Shown piece after piece: positions 22,101 through 34,100 of a stretch of 64,000 nucleotides of DNA (within the stretch, counting starts at the first letter, position 1; each line of letters opens with the position of its first letter). Origin of the DNA: Ditylenchus dipsaci (lineage: Eukaryota; Nematoda; Chromadorea; Rhabditida; Anguinidae); contig SADC01000160.1 in assembly GCA_004194705.1 (NCBI GenBank), positions 248,001 to 312,000 of the forward strand. The letters are read 5' to 3'. The notes below the pieces were generated by a model. That model had not been told where the DNA came from. It did not search any database and worked only from the letters and a program-made list of their open reading frames with translations. The translations under genes were made by a program, and so were the position numbers.

Positions 22101-25100
22101 GGCATGCCCACGCTAATAAGAGGTGTGCCCGGGAATTCAAATTTTTCCTAATCATTGAACTTGTGTACGGATTTTTTTTACTTGGTTTCTAACAAACAAG
22201 GCCTAGAATTTAATTTTAGGTATGGTTTTGTTAGAAACCAAGTTGAAAAATCCGTACAGAAGTTTAATGATTAGGATAAAAATCAAATTCCTGGGCACCA
22301 CCTCTTATTAGCGTGGGCATGCACCTTTAAAGGAGGGGCGGAAGCTGTTAAGGAGATAGTCTCGACACGAAAAATTATCCCAAGTTTTGTGTTTTTGAAT
22401 GTGGTATTAGAGTTATATCTTGGTCGACAACCCGGTGTTGCAATGTCAGACAAACTTGCGCAGAATTAAAAGTTGGATTAGCATCATCAATATCAGAACT
22501 TCTAGATTCCTTCAAAAAATGCCCTAAAAGCCCAAACGCAATAGAAGACTAATCAATCTTTTTTCAAAGGTTTTCTCCTTTTTCATTTCGATTTTTAGGG
22601 CATTTTTAAAGGAATCTAGAAATTCTGATATTGATGATGCTGATCCAACTTTTAATTCTGCACAAGTTTGTCTGAGATCGCAACACCGAGTTGTCGACCA
22701 AAATATAACTCTAAAACCACATTCGAAAACACAAAACTTGGGATATACCTTTCGTGTCGAGACTTTCTCCTTAACAGCTTTCACCCTCCTTTAAAACTGA
22801 CCATTTGTCATTTGTAGTGATCGGCACACTATCTCTTCTTGGAATACTCGTCTTCTTCATTTTCGATGTATTGCAGGTGAGACAAAAGTACTGGAAACAA
22901 ATTTTCCATAGTAATTTTTATTTTTTCAAGGCTTTTCTTGGCATTGTCATGGTTTGTTGTGACCATTTACATTAAAACAACAAAGGTAGAAAACAAATAT
23001 CTTTGAAGGTGCGATGCAGAAATTCCGCTATCGGAAAAACCGAGAAACGAGTGTGTTTTTAGTGTCACAATACCAAAAATTTTAAATCAAATTATTGTTT
23101 AAGATGAATCTGATGGGCGAAATTATCAAGTGTATCCGCGTTATTAAACAAGTTTGTTAGTGTCTTATGAAAAAAGTTGTGTAAAATAATGCACCTTTAG
23201 AATGCATGGGAAGATTTGTTTACGAAGCGTGTGATTGGTAAGCACTACAGTCTACTCTCAATACAGTGTAGGTGCAAAAAGTTCGTTCCCGTCTGGGTTC
23301 CGACACGTTTTTTACCACTACTTTTGAAAACTTTTACCAAATCTGATTCGTCAGTCTAATCGGAAATATCGCAAAGATTCCGATTTCGCCGGATATGCTT
23401 TTTTTTAAACAAAGATGTACTTTTTATAAGCTCTTACCATTTTAGAGGTGCGAGAGGAGGAAAAAAGAAGTTTACAAATAGCAGGGTATGCCCAAAGTCT
23501 AGGTTGGATTCAAAAATTTCGGTCTAAAATTTTGATTTGATTTATTTTAGCCATTGCTTCTGGAACTATTGTGCCAGTTGTGGTATATTAAAAATTTGAA
23601 AATTCAAGCTTTGTCATAAAAAAAGTTTAGGCTACATTTGTGACAGGTATGCAAAGCTTTTTTAATCCTATATGAGAACTGGTTTTATATTTTGCTTTGA
23701 TCACTACTGTTTTGGCTCGTTAGGCACTGGATAAGCACATGCTTCCTAATATACAAAAACAGCGAGAAAAACCAATTTAAGTACGTCCCAATGTACATAA
23801 CCTACCTTAAAGGGGTGGGGAAACTTTATATGCGCATCGCCTTTTGTCAAAAGTTCTAGTCCCTCTGGGGTGTTTTAATTTACTTTTTAGTAAGTTTTTT
23901 GACTTTTAGGTCCAAAAATCATCGAGCAATCGATTGCAACCATTTCCAGCACTGCTTTGCTGTCATCAACTGCCTCAATTTTGCTATTTTTGGCAAATGA
24001 CCACCAAAATTAAAGGAAACTAGCCAAAATGATGCGTACTAGGAACTGAGATTTTTTTGCGATTTCAATTTACATTATTTTATACAACCGTATGCTGAAA
24101 ATGACGGCAAGAAGCAGGGCTACATTTGAGTGTAAGGTTGCAAATGAGATACAAATTAAAATTGGGAATAAAAACGTCAGTTCCAGGATAATACCGAAAA
24201 GTACTGTGTACCGTATTTCCTCTAATAGAAGCCCCCCTCCTATTATAAGCCCCCCCCTAGAGGCCATCCAAATATAAAAGCCTCCACCCCCCTCGCTAGG
24301 GGTATATAAGCCCTCTTTGAAAATAAACCCCAAAGCCAATTTTTTTGATAAATAGCTATTGTTAATGGTGGTAAAAGGCGCAAGGAATGTCTTTATGTAT
24401 TTGCTAAGCACATCTTTCAAAGTGGACCGCTGGAATACTTTTGAATGAGTGAATCTTGAAGCAAAAGGGCATCGATTCAAGAACCATTTTAGCGGGTACT
24501 TTGTTGGTTTATGCAGTAATCATCAGCAGAAAATCAAGAATAAACGATAAATAGTGACGTCGGTTTACGTTTAAGGAACAAGAAAATTAATTGTAACGGT
24601 ATTTCGCAGCAAATTTTGTTTCATCTTTTTCTTTAGATTTTTCTGACTTTTTTTTTTAAAGTAAATAAACAGACACCATCGTATAGCACTGCGATTACAG
24701 TATATAATAAGGTTTGTCAAATGGACGAAAAATGTAAAATATAAACAAAATTATATCATGCTTTTACTTTTATGTACAATATTTTGCAAAGCTATTACTC
24801 TAAACGAGGGTAGACAGGCACCTTACAAGCGTCAAACTTTTATCGGAAACCATCCTCTTTTAGTGAGATTTCAATTATAAATTTTTTATCCTAAAATACG
24901 TCCTTGAACACCAAGGACTTTACCTTTCCTCTTGCGTACGTTCCCAGGCCACTATTACCCCTTGGCATCACTTTATTCAAATCAAGATAATATGCTGCAA
25001 ATTTCCAATACGCCAAAAAAAATGCAGGAAGAACTCCTCCAAGAAAACTTGTAGAGGGGTGAACTGGTAAACGAGTAAACGGTGTTTATAGAAAAACAGT

Positions 25101-28100
25101 GTTTGATGTTCAAAGCTGTTTTATTAATGTTGTGTGAAAAATTAGAAGTGATCGGAGGTTGACGTAAGGACATTATGACCAAGAATTTATCCGCGCCTTC
25201 GGCGCGGCGAGTTTAAAAAAATAAAGAAACCCCCTCTAATACAAGCCCCGCCCCCTCTAACCCTACGTTCACAATGATCGCATCCGCACCCGCACCGCAT
25301 CCGCATTTTTGGTGTTCACAATGCATGCGCAATGCGGAACAATTTAGGAAATACGTAGCTATTAGGTAGCTATCCCAAACAACTAAGTAACACTAAGCGC
25401 CCCTTCTTATATAGCCCGATCTCAGTGCGATCGCTTGACTTATGGTACCTGGACACCTTAATTAAACCTTTTGAATGCCTGGATACTAGAGTTTCTTAGT
25501 GAGAAAGGCCCAGTTATCAAAACTTTGCTCAATCCCTTAGTGAAAAAAGTAGTAATAGCACACAAAGTGCAGCGAAATAAATAAAACAAAAAAAATTAGA
25601 GAAATTCAATTTAGAAATTAAGCATATTCAATTTTCGAATTGGGGCTTAAATGCGGGGCCCAAATGCATGTCAACGGCCATTTAAAGACTTGGATTCAAT
25701 TGTCCCTTTTAGGCAGTTGGATTCAACTGTCCCATTTTAGGCAGTTGGATTCAATCGTCTCATTTTAGGCAATTGGATTCAATTGTCCCATTTTAGGCAG
25801 TTGGATTCAATCGTCCCTTGGATTCAATCGGTCGTTGGATTCAATTGTCACGTACCGTGAGACACAGTACGTGCAGATGCATTGTAAACATCAAAAAACG
25901 GATGCGGTGCGGATGCGGAAACCGGTGCGGTGCGGAAGCGGCAACGGAAGCGGCAAATTTTATTGTGAACGCAATTCCGCATCCGCACCGCATCCGCATG
26001 CGTATGCGGACGAAAACGGTCATTGTGAACGTAGGGTAATATAAGCCCCCCCCCTAGAGGGAATCCATAAAATAGAAGCCCCGGGGCTTCTATTAGAGGA
26101 AATACGATAGTCCTATTGAATATTTCAACGAATTGGATTTTTTATATTTTAGCGCTAACTTTATACCAACTTTCCATCTGTATGATAGCTCAAATGAAGC
26201 CGAGAAGCTTGGCTACATTTTGACACTAAACTTGTAAATAATGGAGAAAAAATAAGGTCTGCAGCCAGTGGTAGTCGAACCTGTGACCTAAGGCGATGCA
26301 CGGGGTTTCAAAACAATGATTTGTGTCAGCAGGGATTTTTGCGCCAATTCAAAAACTTCATCCCAGTTTATCAATTTTATGTTAACTTTTCTTGCCTTTG
26401 CTTTAGTCATTTATCACTGATTTTAGCAATTTTGTTTGTCTGGACTGTAAGATTCCCTGTGTTCTGGCTTTCGATAGAGCCATCACTCACCCAAAAACCA
26501 TGGAAATTTAGAAAATTTTAATTGATTTTTTTTTAAATATTGGAATGAGAATTTAAGTGTCGTTCTAAAAAAGCTTGAATGCTCTTTCAAATTGATACTA
26601 CTCTGAAAAAAGTAAACTAGAGATTGATAGAGGAGTAATTTTACTGCATTTTGTACCAAGGACGGGCTGTACGAACTTCCGTAAGAAGACAATTTCGTAA
26701 GAGCGAATTTTCGTAAAAGCGAATTGGCTGGAGTTTAGAATGTGACCTTTTTCTAAAAATGGTCAAAATCAGTTTTTTTAGTTGTGTAACATTGTAAAAT
26801 GCTCAGCATTCATTTTTATTGTTGGGAAAGCAATTTTCAAAAAAAAAAAATTTTTGTCGAAAATTGTCAAAAGCATCGAAATTTTCCAAAAACAGGTTTT
26901 AACCATTTCTAAGCAATTCTTACACGTTAAAACCGATAAAAACGTTGTTTCGACCACATAAAAATACAGAAAAGGTTTTTTCCATCAGACATTTTGACTT
27001 TTTCACATTTTTTACCTGCCTGCCTTCGGCAGGCACCCTAATTCAATAGGAAGCCCCTTTGGGGGTACATTGTTCGGGCCAAGGGCTGACCCTTTATACA
27101 CACCTGCCTGCCTTCGGCAGGCACCCTAATTCAATTCACACTATTGCTGTTACTGAAATTCCGGACGAAGATATAAGTGAAATAGCAGAAGACTTTGACC
27201 AATAAACATTTCTGTATGTGCATCTCAAAATACATTGAAAGCTAAAAGGTAACCAACACTTAGAGTAATTACCAAAAATAGATTTTCACCAACAATGATG
27301 GTATAACGTTTTTTGACAATTTTCGACAAAAATTTTTTTTTTTGAAAATTGGCTTTCCCAACAATAAAATGAATGCTGAGCATTTTTTACAATGTTACAC
27401 AACTAAAAAAACTGATTTTGACATTTTAGAAAAAGGTCACATTCTAAACTTTAGCGCGAATTTTCGTAAGAAATTTTTTTCGTAAGAGCGAATTTTCGTA
27501 AGAAACTTTTTCGTAAGAGCGAATTTCGTAAGAAAGTTTTTCGTAACAGCGAATTTTCGTAACAAGCTTTTTCGTAACGCGGTTTTCAGTAACATTAGTG
27601 ATATGTTAAGTTGCTTTTTTTGCTTTTGATCCTCCTTTGATGTTTCTTATAGCTTCTGTGATGTTTTGACCAAAAATAGTCAAGAAAAAATGAAACAGTC
27701 AGAGGGTGGAATCGAGCCACTGGTGAAAAAAATTCATTCCATCAACTTACCTACTGCACCATACATGCCACTGATGGGAAATAGCTATGTGTAGTATATA
27801 ATATGTGATTTCTAGCTCGGAGTTTTTCACCATGCTTTTGGATATTTCTGCTGGTCTCCTAATGGATGAAAAATCTGGGGTCAACTAATTATCGAAATTT
27901 TCAGTCATATGACCTATGCTTACCGACTTTTGTGCTCATACAGTTAATAGTCATATAATTAACTGTTCGAAGTGTCAAACAGTAACAGAAAGACCAAAAC
28001 AAATGAATCAGATGAAATCCTGAATTAGAAAAATTGAATAAGAGTGAAAAAAATTTCGATTATTTCCTCTTACGAAAGAAATTCGTTACGAAAATTCGCT

Positions 28101-31100
28101 GTTACAAAAAAGTTTCTTACGAAAATTCGCTGTTATGAAAATTTTCTTACGAATTTTCGCTGTTACGAAACTTTTCTTACGAAAATGTTTCTTACGAAAG
28201 TTCGCTCTTACGAAACTTCGCTCTTACGAAATTGTCTTGTTACGAAAGTTCGTACAGCCCCAAGGACGTATGCAAAAATGCAAATTTAGGTGTGTCTCAT
28301 GCAAAAATTAGATGGAAAACGCGAAAACCCATTTTTTTACTCGGAAAAATGCCAGTTGTTTGCTTTCGATGGTCTCTAGTTTTTAAAATCTTGACTTTAC
28401 GAAATCGGCTTGACTGTTCTGGTCACTGAATGTACAGGCTACATTTTGGTATAAAGATTGCTACTAAAAAGACCGTGTTTTCGTTTGGCGGGCTCGATAA
28501 TATTTATCGATGTTTAGTATAAATTTGGTAATATTTTCAGGTTAGTTACTGGTGATCTCAAGCTTTTGAGCGCTTTGTACGGTCACATAGGATCAGCGTC
28601 AAGTCATCCTGGGTCATTTAAGGTCATTCGCTTCGTGTCAGTGCTGCTGGTGCCAATGGTTGTTTTCGTCTTGCTTCTGAGGTTTTTTCGAGGAAGGCAA
28701 TGCTCTCGCAGTTACCAAGGTTAGCTTTTTCAATTTCAAATGTTATTACAAAGCGTACATGTGATTGAAGATCTCCGATGATTCTGCTCTTCTCCAGTCA
28801 AACAGGCCAGAATTGCAAAAGGTGGTAAGTTAAATGATCAGTCTCCGCCTCAAGAAGTTATTTTTGTGTTTTTATATGCTGATCTCAATGGTTTAGTCTA
28901 TGAGCGAGGAACCTGTATGTGCAGCTATTTCATTGTGCAAATCGTCGCCAGTCAAGATGGAAGAGGAGGAAGTCATGCATTCTGAGCCCACTGTTGCGAA
29001 AGGTGCTGGGAAAATAAGTAGGTCAATCTGCCGGTGGTGGTACGAAGACCAAGACTTTCGCTGGTTCTGCTCCCAAGAAGACTGCTGTCAAGCACAAGAA
29101 GTGGGATCGTCCGCTGCTTAAAAATTGTCATTTGCTGTGTTAGGAATCCATTGTCTGAGCTTTGAATTATTGTCCCTTTCCAAACATTTGCTGAATAAAG
29201 TTGTTCTTTCACAATTGGTATTTTAATTTTTTACCTGGTTTTCGCGGTATGTGACAGGACTTCGCCGGACCACACTTAGCAGCGGCCGTTATTTCACCGC
29301 GCCCCCCCCCGCTTCCTAGATTTTTTCAAGTTGGCACCTGCGGTACTGGCAGCTCGTTAGCTCAAAATTTCGCCGGACCGAATTTCATTTTTCGTCAGTT
29401 GGCACCTCTTTAGCTCTACCAATTCGTAACTTCGGTGTGTTTTGTCACTTCGTACTTACTCAGCTCTGATCAGAGCTCTTATTTGCGTAATTTTTTGTAC
29501 GATGCTGAAGAAGCTGTGCAATTTTGTTAAAAAGATCTTTTGCTTGAAAAATTCATCGGAAAAATTGAAAAATCGAAAAATAAGCTAAATACTGAGCTTG
29601 AGCCTTAAAAAACAGAATTTTCGAAATTGAAAAAATTGCTTTGAAAATTATGGCATTTTGTTTAAATTAAAATGAACACAAATCATTGTTTTGAAACCCG
29701 TGCGATGCGTACATAAAGTTACCCCCCCCCTTTAAGGCTAATCACCGGCAAACAAACAACAAGGGGCACCAATGCGAAATAGAAGATTCTCAGATAGGGC
29801 TACTTTTTTATTAAGAAAAATAATTATACAATTTTCAGTTCTTTCGATTGTGTTATCTGGGTCTGACCTTTTGGCTAGTGATGTATGTTTTGCATAGTTT
29901 TTTGTAAAAGAATGCTTATAACCAATCATTTCCAGATATTCAGTGCAATTACTGTCTTTTTTGTTATGCTTTTTGGAATACGAATGATCCCATATGGTAG
30001 CACAACCCATTTGCATTTTAGTTATTTCGTTGAGCGTGTTAATTTAGGTACTCGATATCTGGCCGAATCCAAATCGGCCCTATCCAAAATCAGGAGCTGC
30101 TTTTGTACTCTAAATATGAACAGTAAATTTGAAAAGTCCAATATAAATTGTTCTAGAAACTCTTTTTCAGCAGCATACAGCCCCAGTTGCTCCGCCTAAC
30201 ATCGCTATTTTAATGAAAGATTCCACTTTTTCTTGGGATACTAGTGCTAATCCAGTACCAGGCATCCAATTTTGTTAGCGTAATTATTTTGGTAGTACCC
30301 ACAATAGTTTAGAGCCTTCTTCCAAACTCACTAAAAATGGCAAGTCCAATGGACATGTTGATCAGACGACTGAGCCAATGACAAAGGCTGAAACGGCACC
30401 GGTTTATGTCTACAAAAGCTTAATCTAAGCATCGAGAAGAAAGAGCTGATTGGTGTTTGCGGATGTGTGGGCAGTGGAAAAACAGGTGTGTAAATTTTGC
30501 CATAGGTGTAAAAAGACGTGGAAGCTTTTTTTATTATTTTTTCCTCTTTTTAAATTGCACTTTTCACGGTAGTTTACATATATCTTTTCAACTTTTATAG
30601 CTTGAGAGAATCTTTAGGAGCAATATATGCCAAATAGCCAAAAAATAACTAAAATAAAAATAAGAAATTGGGAAAACGCCGTAATGGCCTGTTCACATAC
30701 TGAGAGTGATGGCCTTATCACAATTGTAAGTGTAAGTGTAAATGTTTTTGGTATGCGAACACCCCTTACATTTACACTTACATTTACACTTACCCCTTCT
30801 CAATACGAATGTAAATGCAAATGAATTCGAGTATTCTCAGAGAATATTTAAAGTGCTCTATTGATGCTATTACAGTCGACGCTCTCCATTGCGTCCCCCA
30901 AAAAGTTCGTTCCCACCTCGGGTCCAACACTTTTTTAGCTCAAATTTTGAACTTTTTTCACAACTGATTCGTCAGTCTGGTCGGAAATATCGCAAGGATT
31001 CCGATTTCGCCGTCGTTTCTCGGAAATATGATAATTTTGTCATTTAGACCCGCAACGCTCTCCATTGCATCGCCTTTTTGGATTTAAGGCGACGCAATGG

Positions 31101-34100
31101 AGAGCGTTGCGGGTCTAAATGACAAAATTATCATGTTTCCGAGAAACGATCTGCAAAATTGGAATCCTTGCGATATTTCCGACCAGACTGACAAATCAGT
31201 TGTGAAAAAAAACTTCAAAATTTGAGCTAAAAAAAGTGTTGGACCCAAGGTGGAACGAACTTTTGGGGGACGCAATGGAGAGCGTCGACTGTAATAGAAA
31301 CTAATAATATGGGTTTCGCGGCATTTTCAAATTATTTCATGTTCTCAGTGCTTCATTTACTTCCCTATTCGAGCCCTCATTCATATTCGTATTAATTATT
31401 CTGAGGAGAGTGAAGCTGCCATCCTTTACCTACGCTTCAATTTGTTTGCATATGTGACAAACTGACTAAGCCAATGGGGAGAATTCAACAGTTAGTGTGT
31501 GCACGGTTTTCGAAGCGTCTAAAATAGCGTTCTCAACACCAGCTGCGTGAAGGTAAAGGGAATTTCGGTCTGATTGTGATAAATTGCTCGAGCTTTCCAT
31601 TTCCAGAAAATCGTCATGGAGTTCCCGTCTTCCATCTCTTCGTCCTCAACCTAGTCCAAAAGAGAAGGAGACGATTGGTCTCTTAAACTATTTCACCTTT
31701 TTGCCTATTAAAATTCAAATATTTTGTATTTCACAAATCTAGTCGCATATATGATTTATGAACAAATTTAAAAAAATAAAGAAATTATTTAATTAGTTTT
31801 ACGCAAATGGAAAAAAAGCACTGTGAACACTCGAGAGTAAGAGTGAGGTGCGTTGTGAACACCCCTTACTCTCACTCCCACTCTCAGTATGTGAACAGGC
31901 CATAAAGAATAGGTTAATTTTTAAGGTTTTGAATTAAATAATATGAATAATATGATACTTGAAGAACCATGGTTTTGAACGCAGCGGGATTTCCGAAATT
32001 TGAATTAGCGGGGGACACTTTGTCACTCCAAAATGTTTATGTAAGTATTTTTGCATTTAAAATTAATATTTTGTGTCTTAGTTCAGGAAAATCTCAATCT
32101 GATATCAGATAGTTATAGTGCAGTGAAAAGTTGGCTAGCTTGTCCCACCGAGCAATGTCAAGCAACGTTGAGCCCACTAGTAAATTGTTCAAGATCTTAA
32201 TAAAATTTAGATGCGAACAAAAATGATTCGAAAAATAATTTTGAATGTTTCCGGAGTAAAAAGTGTTCTCCACCAATTCAAGTTTTGGAAAAGCCGCTGC
32301 GTTCAAAATCAATGGTTTTTCTAAGTGTCAAAATTTTTTATTTCAGCTCTTTTGCACGCCTGTCTTGGACATGTTAGCTTTTATGTTCACAATTTTACAA
32401 TATTTTTTTTAAATGTAATTTAAGTGGTGGAAGAGTCAGGTACCTTTGCTATGTCAGGAACTGCCGCTTTTGTGAGCCAAAATCCCTTTGTTTGCAACAC
32501 AACCATAAGAGAGAATATTCTGTTCGGCTCTGCTGGACCTATGAACAGTCAGCGGTACTACAAGTCCATTTCTTCCGCTCAGCTAACCAAAGATTTGGAG
32601 ACGATGCCTGCCAATGAATTGAGCGAGGTAATTTTTATTACGGTGAAGACAAAAGATTAAATTTTTCAAAATTTAATAGAAGATTTTATTTTTCAAGTAT
32701 CAGTCCCAGTGCTCAAGATATTTATTAGTCGTGGCTAACATTTGTTGCCTACCTAACCTGAGCCTAAGTCCTAAGTCTAAAAAAGGGTAGCTATTTTGCC
32801 GATTGGGCGTGTGGCTGTATTCGATACTAGCGCCATATTATGATTTTTTTTTAATTATTGGAGGTCACACACAGGATCATTATTGTTCAGAACACAAGAT
32901 CTCTGTTACTTTTTTAGTGGTCATTCACCTACAAATCTTGAAACTACAATGACACAAACTGCTAAAAATGTGATTTTATTAGGACGTTTCCTTTCAGCAA
33001 TTTTCGGAATCTGATTTTGAGAATTTTATAAAAATAATTTGTTTTTTGTTAATGTTCCGTTTAAGAATACACAAAGCTTTAAGAAAGACTTAATTTTTTA
33101 CAGAGTTAAAAAGTGTTACAATGTTAAAAAACTCATTTTTGCAGATCAACGAGAGTGGAACTACGCTATCAGGAGGTCAAAAAGCTCGTTTAGCTTTGCT
33201 AGAGGTGAGCTTTATTTAGCTAAGTGGATAAATATTTGTGGAATGAAAAAAGTTATTTAGCCTTTACTCCAACCGAGACATCTACCTGCTCGATGACATT
33301 TTTGCATCTGTGGACAGAGGGGTGGCTGAAATATCTTCAAAAACATCAAAGAAATGCTCAGCAACAAGACCGTGCTACTTGCCACTTCTGACCCACTTAC
33401 TTGGATAAATGTGACAGAGTGTTGTTTCTGGACCAGGGTCAGCAAATAGGCTTTGACACTCATCAGAAATTGCTGAGCAGCAGCGACCTGTACAACAACT
33501 TCTTCAACACCTACTCACAACTTCGGGATCAAGGTGAAAATATACAATTATTCTACATTCTATATTAGAGCTTCGAACTCAAAATTAAAATAATTGACAT
33601 TTTTGTAAAATAAAGAACATTTAGTCTTTTATTATCGAAAAGTGTTCTTTTATCCTGTGTTTATCAAGTTCTGAGCACCGAAAATAAAATTTTTGACGTA
33701 AAATCTCAGAGATTCTAAAGATTTCGGGTCTCAATAAAGAAAAATGTTTAAATAAAGGATGTTTCGGGCCATGTTTATATAAATTCCCCTACCTAAATGT
33801 GACAAATGTAACCAAAAAAAACTTTATTTCCAATTCACTTCCTATACAACATTTATTTTTTGTCTACATTCAGCTTTTTTAATAACGCAAGGCTTGCATG
33901 ACGTGACTATGAAATTGTTTTCTGCTTGATGAGTCTTGCTAGAAGGCAGGCGACTCGGCAAAACTCGCATTCGACAAACTCGTATTCGTATTCGAAAAAC
34001 TCGCATTCGACAAAACTCGTGTTTTACCAAAATTTGCGATATGGCTGGGAGGCTTCTTCGCTACTGGATCCATTTTGTTCGCTCGAAGCGCTGAAGTCTT

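Larger units (their letters stand above)
11458..22817 (+). other. 11.4-kb ABC intron 7 with inserted genes and repeats
   Basis: This interval lies between two in-phase ABC exons. It contains the START gene and the H4 exon on the minus strand, hAT- and Harbinger-like elements, SINE heads and satellites, all listed separately. No further ABC exon is missing from the protein alignment here. Confidence 0.85.
24209..26107. mobile_element. TACCGTATTTCC element hosting another element
   Basis: The ends are TACCGTATTTCCTCTAATAG + AAGCCCC and the inverse at 26085-26107. Internal GCCCC...CTCTAATA motifs repeat next to the insertion at 25261, which marks the point of interruption. Without that insertion it is about 1.1 kb. 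No transposase found. Confidence 0.8.
23238..28540 (+). other. ABC intron with three large elements
   Basis: The interval holds a solo TACAGTC-like half near 23250-23400, the 24209-26107 element with a Harbinger-like element inside it, a tRNA-like SINE head near 26255-26315 (minus strand, CAGGTTCGACTACC), and the 26665-28259 foldback. No exon was recognised. Minus-strand frames such as 24480-24070 lie in repeat DNA. Confidence 0.75.
30486..32346 (+). other. ABC intron made of three nested repeats
   Basis: It contains the Harbinger-like element 30685-31902, with the TACAGTCGAC element inserted in it, and the palindrome 31963-32321. Little unique sequence is left. Confidence 0.85.

Noticed and set aside
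24070..24480. 136-residue minus-strand open frame
   Set aside because: It lies across the TACCGTATTTCC element's left part and its flank; the glycine-rich segment is the translated G/C-rich terminus. No splice context or family match.
28044..28289. 81-residue plus-strand open frame
   Set aside because: It is a translation of the TTACGAAA array of FB-B.
29997..30047. 51-nt stretch first read as coding within the ABC gene
   Set aside because: It has GT and AG ends, no counterpart in ABCC5, and removal restores PYG-TRYLAES alignment; treated as an in-frame short intron.
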